In this document: positions 1 through 7,955 of the stretch, in pieces
How the letters are laid out: every line of letters begins with the position of its first letter
Position numbering within the stretch: the stretch's first letter is position 1
Assembly: GCA_035471805.1 (NCBI GenBank)
Contig: DATIPS010000015.1
Location: 1 to 64,000, forward strand
Reading direction: 5' to 3'
Source: Acidimicrobiia bacterium
Lineage (GTDB): Bacteria > Actinomycetota > Acidimicrobiia > Spongiisociales > JAHEDJ01
Length of the DNA stretch: 64,000 nucleotides
Made by a program: the position numbers and the translations under genes
The notes under the pieces: model-generated
Seen by the model: the letters and a program-made list of their open reading frames with translations, nothing else
Database searches by the model: none
Told to the model about the DNA's origin: nothing

Positions 1-1262
1 TGGTCGATTCCAGTGCCCATCAGATAGCGCTCGTATGAACCTGCCGCGTTCAGGGTGGTGAACTCGCCTCGCTCGGCGGTCAGCTCCTCGAGGCGGCTCG
101 CATACATCTCCATCGAGTCCGTCCCGACGGTGATGATCACGTCGTTGGCGCCGAGTTCGTAGTACTTGGCCATCTTGACGGCCGACAGCATGTTGCCGAC
201 ACCGGAGATACCGAGCAACGGCAGTTTCTCTATGACGTCGTCCGGCACACCTCGATCGGCGAGATGGGCGACCCCGGCCGGTTCGTTGAACAACCGGATG
301 AGGCTCATCGTCGCTTCGTCGTCGAGGCCGATGGCGAGGTCGGTGTTCCGAACGTTGTGTACCCACGGGATGTGCTTGTCGCCGATTCCTTCGATCCGAT
401 GCTCGCCGAAACCGTTGTAGAGCATGGTCGGGCACTGCGCTGCCTCTCCCGCCGCGATCTTCGATGTCGGATACACCTGCTTCAGGTAGTCGCCGGAGCC
501 GATCGTCCCGGCAGAGCCGGTTGTCAACGTGACCCCCCGGAAGACGTCCTTCGGACCCATCACCGCCTCGAGTACCTCGGCCATGGCCGGTCCGGTGACC
601 GCGTAGTGCCAGAGGTAGTTGCCGAACTCGTCGAACTGGTTGAAGATCATGAGATCTTGGCCTGAGGCACGAAGCTCGTTGCACTTGTCGAAGATCTCCT
701 TGACATTCGACTCGGAGCCCGGAGTCTTGATGATCTCGCCGGCGACCGACTCCAGCCACTCGAACCGTTCCCGGCTCATGCCTTCCGGCAGGATCGCAAT
801 GGACTCGCACCCGAGCAGGTTCGAGTCGTAGGCGCCACCGCGGCAGTAGTTGCCCGTGGAAGGCCAGACGGCCTTGGTCCTCGCCGGATCGAACTGACCG
901 GTCACCAGCCTGGGCACCAGGCATCCGAAGGCCGCACCGACCTTGTGCGCGCCGGTGGGGAACCACTTCCCTTCGAGGACGAGGATGCGGGCTTTCGTTC
1001 CGGTCAGCTCGGGAGGTAGCTCGAGGAAGTTGACCGGGCCGTACCCGCCGCCCGCCGGTGTCGGCGCGTTGTGCCAGTTGATACGAAACAGGTTGCGGGG
1101 GTCGAGGTCCCACAATCCGACCTCGCTCAGCTCCCGCTTGACCGAATCGGGGATGAGCGAGGGGTCCCGCATCTGCTTGAAGGTCGGAATACGAATCGCC
1201 TTCTCGCGTGCGACCTTGACGGCCGACTCCAGCGTCGCTTCGTGCATGGTGAGATCGATCAT
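1..1262 (-). CDS. PLP-dependent fold-type II enzyme (YgeX / cysteine-synthase-like), 3' part outside window
   Basis: The gene starts with ATG at 1262 and runs off the left edge after 420 visible codons with no stop. The likely PLP lysine is Lys107 in GAHKVGAAF. A substrate-binding segment PSTGNYCRGGAYDSN follows, then a glycine-rich phosphate-binding loop TTGSAGTIGSG, so this is a beta-family (fold type II) PLP lyase or synthase. An AAGGA ribosome-binding site lies about 5 nt before the ATG, in a 15-nt gap after the preceding gene. It is the last visible gene of the ATCase-like / carbamate kinase / PLP operon. Context suggests an amino-acid ammonia-lyase comparable to YgeX, but the substrate is not identifiable. 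Fold is confident, function is inferred. Confidence 0.8.
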   Translation of the reverse strand, partial: MIDLTMHEATLESAVKVAREKAIRIPTFKQMRDPSLIPDSVKRELSEVGLWDLDPRNLFRINWHNAPTPAGGGYGPVNFLELPPELTGTKARILVLEGKWFPTGAHKVGAAFGCLVPRLVTGQFDPARTKAVWPSTGNYCRGGAYDSNLLGCESIAILPEGMSRERFEWLESVAGEIIKTPGSESNVKEIFDKCNELRASGQDLMIFNQFDEFGNYLWHYAVTGPAMAEVLEAVMGPKDVFRGVTLTTGSAGTIGSGDYLKQVYPTSKIAAGEAAQCPTMLYNGFGEHRIEGIGDKHIPWVHNVRNTDLAIGLDDEATMSLIRLFNEPAGVAHLADRGVPDDVIEKLPLLGISGVGNMLSAVKMAKYYELGANDVIITVGTDSMEMYASRLEELTAERGEFTTLNAAGSYERYLMGTGID

Positions 1263-1266
1263 GTCA

Positions 1267-1287
1267 GTCCTTAGCCGTTAGTCGTTG
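1267..1287. repeat. three heptads spanning a gene junction
   Basis: GTCCTTA, GCCGTTA and GTCGTTG follow one another with a 7-bp period across the stop codon of the upstream PLP gene and the ribosome-binding site of the downstream one. It is short and degenerate, and is listed because longer tracts with the same period occur elsewhere in the window. Confidence 0.35.
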
Positions 1288-2558
1288 GCCCTCTGAGCAA
1301 GGGCGTCTTTCAATGCTTCGAGGGTCGGGGCAATCACCATCGGTTCGGTGCCGGCGGCCGTGACCGCCTTCATCGCAGAAGCGACGTCTTTCAAACCGCT
1401 ACCGGTGGAGAGGACCACGACGCGATCGGACGCTCCGACGAAGCCGCGCTGAACTGCGGCTTTCAAACCGGCATAGGCTGCCGCTCCGGCAGGCTCGGCG
1501 AACACACCGGAACCGCGTGCGAGCAGCGGAACCGCCGCGAGAATCTCGTCGTCCGATACACGCAGGTAGGCCCCATCGGTGTCTCTGACCGCAGCCATTG
1601 CCTTGATCCGGTCGCGCGGCAGATCGGCGCTGATGGAATCGGCGACCGTGTCGGCGGCAATCGGTGGTTTGGTCAGGACGTCTTCGTCATTCTCGAAGGC
1701 CTGGACCAGATAGTCGCTGCCGGCAGCCTGAATCCCGAAGATACGCGGACTGCGGTCTATCCACCCCAGCCCCAGCGCATCCTTCATCGCTTTGTGGATA
1801 CCGCCGATTATCGACCCGTCGCCGACACTCACGAAGACCGCATCGGGCACTTCCCACTCGAGTTGCTCCAGGATCTCGAGCCCAGCGGTCTTCTTGCCCT
1901 CAGTCATGTAGGGGTTGAAACCGGTGTTGCGGTTGTACCAGCCGTACTCTGCCGAGGCCTTCATGCACAGGTCGAAGGCGTCCCCGTAGTTGCCCTGCAC
2001 GAGAGCGACGGTGGAACCATATGCAAGAAGTTGTGCGATCTTGGCCTGCGGCGCCGACTCGGGCACGAAGATGACGTTCTTCTGTCCGACGGAAGCCGAC
2101 AGGCCGCTCAAGGCTGCTGCGGCATTTCCCGTGCTGGCCGTCGTCACGACCTCTGCCCCTGCTTCCCCGGCTTTGACGATCGCCATCGCGCTGGCCCGAT
2201 CCTTCAGTGACGCCGTGGGTTGCCGTCCTTCGTCCTTCACCCACACCTTTGCCAGGCCGAGCGCGCCGGCGAGCCTCGGGGCGTCGTAGATCGGAGTCCA
2301 CCCGACCGTGAGCGGCGGGACCACCGCATCGGCGGCGACCGGCATGACGGGGCGGTACCGCCACATGGTCATGTTCCGGTCGGCGGCCAGGGATTCCCTC
2401 GAGAGGCGCTCCCCTACCAGGTCGTAGTCGTAGCGAACGTCGAGGATTCCTTCGTTGCCGCATTCGCGACAGACGTACCCGGCGTATTCGGCCGGGTACG
2501 CCTGTTCGCAGATCACACAGACGAGGCCCGTCACGTGCTCCAGACGACCGTCAGTCAT
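1278..2558 (-). CDS. threonine synthase-like PLP enzyme with N-terminal zinc ribbon
   Basis: Fold-type II PLP enzyme of 426 aa related to threonine synthase. Visible features are an N-terminal zinc ribbon (C14-x2-C17-x12-C30-x2-C33), the PLP lysine Lys119 in TASLKDRASAM, the asparagine loop TASTGNAAAALS and the glycine loop SVGDGSIIGGI. The ATG at 2558 overlaps the end of the carbamate kinase gene (ATGACTGA), implying translational coupling; an upstream in-frame start at 2588 would give a longer overlap. Its place between carbamate kinase and another PLP enzyme, with no homoserine genes nearby, suggests a catabolic lyase (for example on threonine or diaminopropionate) rather than biosynthetic ThrC. 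The family is clear, the substrate is not. Confidence 0.82.
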   Translation of the reverse strand: MTDGRLEHVTGLVCVICEQAYPAEYAGYVCRECGNEGILDVRYDYDLVGERLSRESLAADRNMTMWRYRPVMPVAADAVVPPLTVGWTPIYDAPRLAGALGLAKVWVKDEGRQPTASLKDRASAMAIVKAGEAGAEVVTTASTGNAAAALSGLSASVGQKNVIFVPESAPQAKIAQLLAYGSTVALVQGNYGDAFDLCMKASAEYGWYNRNTGFNPYMTEGKKTAGLEILEQLEWEVPDAVFVSVGDGSIIGGIHKAMKDALGLGWIDRSPRIFGIQAAGSDYLVQAFENDEDVLTKPPIAADTVADSISADLPRDRIKAMAAVRDTDGAYLRVSDDEILAAVPLLARGSGVFAEPAGAAAYAGLKAAVQRGFVGASDRVVVLSTGSGLKDVASAMKAVTAAGTEPMVIAPTLEALKDALAQRAND

Positions 2559-3495
2559 GAACGATACGAGTTCCGGTCGCGCCTGCAACGGCGAACTCGA
2601 GATTGGTCGGGTTGGTGATCAATGCTTCCTTTCCGCCTGCCTCGAGGAACTGCACGACGGCTCGCATCTTCGGAGCCATCGAACCTTCTGCGAAGTGACC
2701 GCCGTCCTCGAGGTACGCCTTGACCTCCGAAAGCGTCAGACGGTCTACCCACTGCTGATCCGGCTTCCCGAAGTTGAGGGCGACCTTCTCGACCGCAGTT
2801 GAGATCAGCAGCATGTCGGCGTCGATCAAGTTGGCGAGCAGCGCCGAGGCGAGGTCCTTGTCGATCACGGCGGCAACGCCGTACAAGTCGCCGTTCTCGT
2901 CCGCGACCACCGGTATCCCGCCGCCGCCGACGCAGATCACCACCACACCGGAGTCGATCAGCTGCCGGATCACGTCGATCTCGACAATCCGCTGTGGCTG
3001 CGGAGAGGCGACCACTCGACGCCACCCGCGCCCGGCGTCTTCCTTGATCGCCCAACCTTCCTCGTCACGACGCCGCTTTGCCTCTTCTTCCTCGAGGAAG
3101 GTCCCGATCGGCTTTGACGGGTTCAGCATGGCCGGGTCTGTGGCGCTCACTTCGACTTGCGTGACCACCGTGACGACCCGCTTGTCGATGCCCATCGCCC
3201 GGAAGTCGTTGATCAGGTTCTGCTGCAGGGCATAGCCGATTGCCCCCTGCGTGTCGGCCCCGGCGACATCCATCGGAATCTCGTGCAGTTCCCCACGGGC
3301 GAGCTCGGAACGTCGCATGATGAACCCGACTTGCGGGCCGTTGCCGTGAGAGATCGCGACGTCCCATCCGTCCTTGACCAGCTGCGCTATGTGCTGATCG
3401 GTTTCGGCGGCGGCGTTGTACTGATCCTGAACGGTTTGGTGGTCTTTGTCCGCGATAAGGGAGTTGCCACCGATGGCAATGACGACTTTGGGCAT
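2551..3495 (-). CDS. arcC: carbamate kinase
   Basis: Carbamate kinase (314 aa, normal length) of the amino-acid kinase fold. In the catabolic direction it makes ATP from carbamoyl phosphate and ADP, releasing ammonia and CO2. Family motifs are AIGGNSL near the N-terminus, SHGNGPQVGF around residue 50, GAIGYALQQ and the CVGGGGIP loop. The ATG shares one base with the stop of the ATCase-like gene (TAATG). Between two carbamoyltransferases and two PLP enzymes it resembles YqeA of the E. coli yge cluster as much as arginine-deiminase ArcC; no arcA is visible. The role is most likely substrate-level phosphorylation at the end of a catabolic route. Confidence 0.93.
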   Translation of the reverse strand: MPKVVIAIGGNSLIADKDHQTVQDQYNAAAETDQHIAQLVKDGWDVAISHGNGPQVGFIMRRSELARGELHEIPMDVAGADTQGAIGYALQQNLINDFRAMGIDKRVVTVVTQVEVSATDPAMLNPSKPIGTFLEEEEAKRRRDEEGWAIKEDAGRGWRRVVASPQPQRIVEIDVIRQLIDSGVVVICVGGGGIPVVADENGDLYGVAAVIDKDLASALLANLIDADMLLISTAVEKVALNFGKPDQQWVDRLTLSEVKAYLEDGGHFAEGSMAPKMRAVVQFLEAGGKEALITNPTNLEFAVAGATGTRIVHD

Positions 3496-4445
3496 TACTC
3501 CATCACTCCGAGGACCGAGGCGAGGAGGGCCATACGCATCACGACGCCGTTGTATGCCTCTTGCCAGTAACGGGCGTGCTTGAGCTGGTCCACCTCCGGG
3601 AGCAGCTCATCCATCCGTGGCAGCGAGTGGAGAATGATCGAGTCACCCTTGGCCCGCTTCATCACCTCTTTGGTGATCTGGTAGTTGGAGGGGGTCATCC
3701 CGTACTCGTCCTGCTTCTCCTGACGGGACTGGGTGTAGTCGGGTTGCACGACCGGCTCCATGTAGATGACGTCGGCCTCGTGAATCACCTGGTCGATGTG
3801 CTCGGCGATCCGGTAGCTCGTGCCCTTCTCGTCGAGTTCCGCCAGGAACTCGGGAAGCGGCGCCATCTCCTCCGGCGCCAGGATGACCATCTCTGCATCG
3901 AACTGGGACAGGGCGTAGCCGAGGGAATGCATCGTGCGCATACGGTGATCACCGATGGCGACAAATGTCTTCCCGTCGATTGAACCCATCTCCGACTGGA
4001 CCGTGTACAGATCGGTCAGAACCTGCGTGGGGTGCTCTCCCCAGCCGTCTCCGGCGTTTATGACGGGAATCGACGCCCACTTGGCGGCCTCATGCGGCGC
4101 GCCCTGCTGGAAATGGCGCATGACCAGGACATCGCCGTAATACTCGAGCATGTGAACGGTGTCCTTGATGGACTCCTGATAGAAGTCGCCTGCACGGGTC
4201 ATCTTGGCATCGGAGAAGCCGGTGACATGTCCGCCGAGACGATGCATAGCGGCCTCGTGAGCGAGTCGGGTACGAGTCGACGGCTGGTAGAAGGCGGTGA
4301 CCAGCGTCTTCTCGGACAGAAGATCGATGTTCCGGCGTTCACGGGCAACGGGCTCGAGTTCGTCTGCAATCTGGAAAAGGTGCTCGAACTCATTCCTCTC
4401 GAAATCCCTGAGCGAAAGGATGTCTCTTCCGGCAAAGCTGCGCAT
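3495..4445 (-). CDS. aspartate carbamoyltransferase-like protein
   Basis: Transcarbamylase of 316 aa. The carbamoyl-phosphate motif STRTR is at residues 56-60, followed by INAGDGWGEHPTQVLTDL and the ATCase-type HSLPRMDEL (ornithine enzymes have HCLP). The start was placed at ATG 4445 because AGGAG lies 8 nt upstream and the 36 codons before it look non-homologous. It is not beside pyrimidine genes but is translationally coupled to carbamate kinase, so it may work in the phosphorolytic, carbamoyl-phosphate-generating direction. A biosynthetic PyrB role cannot be excluded. It is divergent from the GntR regulator gene. Confidence 0.8.
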   Translation of the reverse strand: MRSFAGRDILSLRDFERNEFEHLFQIADELEPVARERRNIDLLSEKTLVTAFYQPSTRTRLAHEAAMHRLGGHVTGFSDAKMTRAGDFYQESIKDTVHMLEYYGDVLVMRHFQQGAPHEAAKWASIPVINAGDGWGEHPTQVLTDLYTVQSEMGSIDGKTFVAIGDHRMRTMHSLGYALSQFDAEMVILAPEEMAPLPEFLAELDEKGTSYRIAEHIDQVIHEADVIYMEPVVQPDYTQSRQEKQDEYGMTPSNYQITKEVMKRAKGDSIILHSLPRMDELLPEVDQLKHARYWQEAYNGVVMRMALLASVLGVME

Positions 4446-4592
4446 TTGGCACTCCTGCTCTATGTCGTGTGGATTCTCCGGAGGCCCCTCATTTGCCTCC
4501 ACCCGAATAGGGGTGGACAGCCGGGAAGGCCTCCTGTACGATTTGTCATACAATCATACAACAGTATCACTGGACGTGCTACCCGTACCCTC
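4446..4592. promoter_or_regulatory. divergent control region with candidate GntR operator
   Basis: This 147-bp gap separates the divergently transcribed ATCase-like operon and GntR gene. It carries an exact 8-bp direct repeat, TCATACAA twice, at 4546-4561, continuing as CAGTATCAC; the stretch is AT-rich against the surrounding DNA. GntR regulators usually bind sites in their own divergent promoter, so this is the natural operator candidate. Promoter boxes were not assigned. Confidence 0.5.
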
Positions 4593-5324
4593 ATGATCAC
4601 TCGCAGCCCCTCCCTCACCGACCAGGTCAAAGCGCACCTCAAGGAGCGCATTGTCTCCGGTGCGTTCGAGGAAGGTCGGATTCCGTCTGAGATCGAGTTG
4701 GCCAACGAACTCGGGGTCAGCAGGACGACTATTCGAGACGCGCTGAGCAGGCTCGAAAACGAAGGATCGATCTATCGGAAGCAGGGCGCCGGCACCTTCG
4801 TCAACGAACCGGGGCTCCAGATCAAATCCCGACTCGAGGAGATGTGGTCTTATGAGGAAGTGCTCCGCGATCACGGGTTCACACCCTCCATCCGTGTCGT
4901 TGCCGTCACTTCTGAGCCGGCAGCCGAGCCGCTGGCAGCGGATCTCGAAATCGAACCCGGGGAGCAACTGCTGGTGGTCGAGAAGGTCTTCCTCGAGGAT
5001 GATCTTCCCGTTGCCTTGACGTACAACCGGGTGCCCGCGCGGCTCGTTTCCGGCGAGATCGCGGAAGTTGAGGGAGCCCTGCCCCTCTACGACCTCCTCG
5101 ACCGCCACTGCGATCGGCAGCTCTCCTACTACCTGTCCGAGATCGTCCCGGTCGCCTTGCCGACTCATGAAGCTGCGGAGTTGGGAGTCCCCCGCCGCAC
5201 GCCGGCGCTCAGTTTCGAGGAGATCGGTTTCGACCAGAACAACGACCCGGTCGCTCAATCCACCTCTTTCTTCCGTGATGACCTGCTCCGTTTCCGTCTG
5301 ATCAGGCGGAAAGCCGGGGCTTGA
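4593..5324 (+). CDS. GntR-family (HutC subfamily) transcriptional regulator
   Basis: Regulator of 243 aa. The N-terminal winged helix (about residues 8-72) has the GntR pattern IPSEIELANELGVSRTTIRD followed by the wing KQGAGTFV. The C-terminal part (about 90-240) is a UTRA-type ligand domain, as in HutC/FarR proteins, with typical segments EPGEQLLVVEKVFL and the closing DLLRFRL. The start is ATG 4593; longer reading frames upstream only cover the divergent gene. It sits between the two transcription units of the carbamoyltransferase cluster and probably controls both; the inducer is unknown. Confidence 0.9.
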   Translation: MITRSPSLTDQVKAHLKERIVSGAFEEGRIPSEIELANELGVSRTTIRDALSRLENEGSIYRKQGAGTFVNEPGLQIKSRLEEMWSYEEVLRDHGFTPSIRVVAVTSEPAAEPLAADLEIEPGEQLLVVEKVFLEDDLPVALTYNRVPARLVSGEIAEVEGALPLYDLLDRHCDRQLSYYLSEIVPVALPTHEAAELGVPRRTPALSFEEIGFDQNNDPVAQSTSFFRDDLLRFRLIRRKAGA

Positions 5325-5345
5325 CCGATACCCAAAGGAGCATCG

Positions 5346-6320
5346 ATGCAAACCTATCTGCACGGTCGAGACATGATCACCACCCAGGAATGGACCAAGG
5401 ACGAGCTCGACACGGTGATCGACGTCGCCCTCGACCTGAAACGGCGCCGCGCCCTCGGCGAGCAGCACGCACTCCTGAGCAACAAAGTCCTGGCAATGCT
5501 GTTCTTCTTCTCGAGCACGAGAACCCGAGCCAGCTTCGAGGCGGGTATGGCCCAGCTCGGCGGGCACGCCATGTTCCTCGACAGCACCACCACGCAGATC
5601 GGCCACGGCGACACGTGGAAGGAGATCGGCGAGATCCTCGGACGTTACGACGACGGCATCGCCATCCGCAACGTCGACTGGGGTATCGGCAACAAGTACA
5701 TCCGTGCAGTCGCCGAGGCGAGCCGCACTCCCGTCCTCAACATGCAGTGCGACGTGTACCACCCGTTCCAGGCACTCGCCGACCTGCTCACGGTCATCGA
5801 GCAAAAAGGCGACCCGCGCAAGCTCACCTTCAACATGAGCTACGCGTACGCGGCCAGCTATCAGAAACCCATCAGCGTTCCGCAGAGCGTCATCCTGCTG
5901 ATGACCCGTTACGGCGCCAACGTTCGCCTCACGCGGCCACCCGAGTTCAAGCTCATGCCCGAGATCGTCGCCCAGGCAGAAGAGAATGCCAGAGCAGCAC
6001 ACGGCAGCTTCGAGATCCTGGAGGACTTCGAGGAAGGGATGCGAGGCGCCGACGTCGTCTACGCCAAGGCCTGGGGTTCGATGCTGACCACGTCCGATCA
6101 TGAGGAGTCGGCCAGGATCTCTGGTAAGTACAAGGACTGGATCGTGGACGCCCGCCGCATGGAAATGGCCGACCAGGACGCGATCTACATGCACCCGCTT
6201 CCGGCCGACCGCAACATCGAGGTCGCCGACGAGGTAATCGACGGCCGTTGGAGCAGGGTCTTCGACCAGGCCGAGAATCGCCTGCACGCCCAGAAGGCAG
6301 TCATGGCGTTGACTATGTGA
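5346..6320 (+). CDS. ygeW: YgeW-type (knotted) carbamoyltransferase
   Basis: Transcarbamylase of 324 aa. STRTR near residue 58 binds carbamoyl phosphate. Unlike classical OTC or ATCase, it carries segments characteristic of YgeW: LHGRDMITTQEWTKDELDTV at the start, LNMQCDVYHPFQALADLLT, AYAASYQKPISVPQSVILLM, and YMHPLPAD near the end. YgeW is the unknown-substrate transcarbamylase of the E. coli yge region. AAGGAG stands 5 nt before ATG 5346, 21 nt after the GntR stop, so the two genes are probably co-transcribed. The partner of carbamoyl phosphate is not known; association with carbamate kinase implies a catabolic (phosphorolytic) direction. Confidence 0.85.
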   Translation: MQTYLHGRDMITTQEWTKDELDTVIDVALDLKRRRALGEQHALLSNKVLAMLFFFSSTRTRASFEAGMAQLGGHAMFLDSTTTQIGHGDTWKEIGEILGRYDDGIAIRNVDWGIGNKYIRAVAEASRTPVLNMQCDVYHPFQALADLLTVIEQKGDPRKLTFNMSYAYAASYQKPISVPQSVILLMTRYGANVRLTRPPEFKLMPEIVAQAEENARAAHGSFEILEDFEEGMRGADVVYAKAWGSMLTTSDHEESARISGKYKDWIVDARRMEMADQDAIYMHPLPADRNIEVADEVIDGRWSRVFDQAENRLHAQKAVMALTM

Positions 6321-6340
6321 GCTTCGCTCGCATAGTCAAC
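6308..6340 (+). terminator. hairpin overlapping the ygeW stop codon
   Basis: GTTGACTATG pairs with CATAGTCAAC and the inner TGAGC/GCTCG extends the stem to about 15 bp with a TTC loop. The ygeW stop (6318-6320) lies in the left arm. No clear U-tract follows, so it may be a weak or factor-assisted terminator or a 3' mRNA stabiliser. Confidence 0.6.
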
Positions 6341-6393
6341 GATGGGAGATTCTCCGGTCGAAAGGGCAAAATAGAGAAGGCGGCTCTCGCCGG

Positions 6394-7839
6394 CTACGAC
6401 TTCGTCTTGCCGGCTTCCTTGGCGATCCTTCTGACCATGGGACCGAAGATGATGCCGTGTGCCGGCTTCATCAGCAGCCAGTAGAGGCGTCCCGCCAGCC
6501 CGCGCGGATAGAAGAGGGCTATCTGGGTCAGGGTGCGCGACTCCTCATCATCTGTCACTCGCCACTCGAGCCAAGCATCACCGGGAAGCTTCATCTCTGC
6601 GTGCAGCAACAGGCGGCGGTCCTTCTCCAAGGCAGCCACACGCCAGAAATCGAGTGCATCGCCGACCCGCAAGTCGGCGGGATGGCGCCGGTTGCGGCGC
6701 AGGCCGAAGCCTCCGGCGAGTTTGTCCAGCCAACCCCGAATGCTCCAGGCCCAACCTGCGGAGTAGTACCCGGCGTCTCCTCCGATGCTGGTCAAAGCCC
6801 GGAACAGATCGGCTGCAGTGGTCAGGGTGATCACCTGCCGCTCGTCCTTGTACACCTTGCCGCCGGACCACTGCGGGTCGCTCGGGAGAGCAGCGGCCGG
6901 ATACATCACGGCATCTGACCATCTCGTCTCGACTTCGAGTTGGTTGACTCTTTGGAGAGCTCTCTGCACTGCTTCTTCATAGGTGAACGGAGCGAAGTCT
7001 GGAAGGAGCTCCCTGATGGTGTCGTTTTCGACGATCGCCCTGTCCCCGAGAGAGTCGATGAGGCTTCTGGTGATCGATATGGGCAATGGAGTCACCAACG
7101 CCACCCACCATGCCGAGAGAGCCGGTCCCGTCGGGGGGAAGCGAACCATTCGCCGATGGGATAGTCCGGCTTGCTCGGCGTAGATCCGCATCATTTGCTC
7201 ATATGTGAGGACTTCGGGCCCGCCGAGTTCGATGATGCGATGGCCTTCGTCCGGAACCTCAATGATGCCGGTCAGAACTTCGAGCACGTTCCGTACCGCG
7301 ATCGGCTGGGTTGCCGTCTGCGTCCAGGACGGGGTAACCATCACCGGCAGGACTTCCGAGAGGTAGCGCACCATCTCGAATGTGATCGATCCGGAGCCGA
7401 TGATCGCCGAAGTCTGAATCTCTGTAACCGGCGTCTCCCCCGATCGCAGGACTCGTCCGATCTCATGTCGAGCGGCCAGGTACCCGGAGATCTTTCCCGA
7501 TGCCGAACCGAGGCCGGAGAGATATACGACTCGCCGAACTCCGGCGCGCGTTGCAGCATCTCGCATGTTCAGCGCCGCCACCCTGTCCTGGTCGGCGCCC
7601 GGGTCGGTGCTCAGAGGACGGGCGAGGTTGTAGACGACCTCGCAATCCTCATGTGCACGCGCCAGCGACTTGGGATCCAACATCGACCCCTCCAGAGCGG
7701 TGACCCGGTCGCGCCAGCGATAACCGTCGACTCGCCCCAGCTGTCGAGTCATACACCGCACCTCGTGGCCCGCATCGAGGAGGCGAGAAATGAGCCTTCC
7801 ACCGATGTAACCGGTTGCTCCTGTTACGAGTATCCGCAT
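6394..7839 (-). CDS. NAD(P)-binding SDR-family protein with C-terminal DUF2867
   Basis: Protein of 481 aa. Residues 1-300 form an atypical SDR / NmrA-like Rossmann domain opening with VTGATGYIGGRL and containing VVYLSGLGS. The C-terminal part (about 320-475) matches the DUF2867 pattern of such fusions, with GDALDFWRVAALEKDRRLLL and FYPRGLAGRLYWLLMKPAHG. These proteins are annotated as nucleoside-diphosphate-sugar epimerase-like, but the reaction is unknown. It is monocistronic: a 116-bp gap separates it from the redox operon and the ygeW hairpin lies beyond its 3' end. Nothing links it directly to either neighbour. Confidence 0.85.
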   Translation of the reverse strand: MRILVTGATGYIGGRLISRLLDAGHEVRCMTRQLGRVDGYRWRDRVTALEGSMLDPKSLARAHEDCEVVYNLARPLSTDPGADQDRVAALNMRDAATRAGVRRVVYLSGLGSASGKISGYLAARHEIGRVLRSGETPVTEIQTSAIIGSGSITFEMVRYLSEVLPVMVTPSWTQTATQPIAVRNVLEVLTGIIEVPDEGHRIIELGGPEVLTYEQMMRIYAEQAGLSHRRMVRFPPTGPALSAWWVALVTPLPISITRSLIDSLGDRAIVENDTIRELLPDFAPFTYEEAVQRALQRVNQLEVETRWSDAVMYPAAALPSDPQWSGGKVYKDERQVITLTTAADLFRALTSIGGDAGYYSAGWAWSIRGWLDKLAGGFGLRRNRRHPADLRVGDALDFWRVAALEKDRRLLLHAEMKLPGDAWLEWRVTDDEESRTLTQIALFYPRGLAGRLYWLLMKPAHGIIFGPMVRRIAKEAGKTKS

Positions 7840-7955
7840 CGTCGCTCAGCGAGTTCCCTCTGCTCGGGGTGTGACAACTGCAACATCTGGCTGGAAACGT
7901 AGCGATACGCAGCGGATAACGGAAAACGGATATACCGGGAATGCGGTGGACCCGT

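Noticed and set aside
3495-4445. Calling the ATCase-like gene biosynthetic pyrB
   Set aside because: Motifs fit ATCase but no pyr gene is nearby and it is coupled to carbamate kinase, so the symbol was withheld.
4554-6287. 577-codon minus-strand frame over the GntR and ygeW genes
   Set aside because: Both plus-strand genes have clear motifs and ribosome-binding sites; the minus-strand frame is a shadow.
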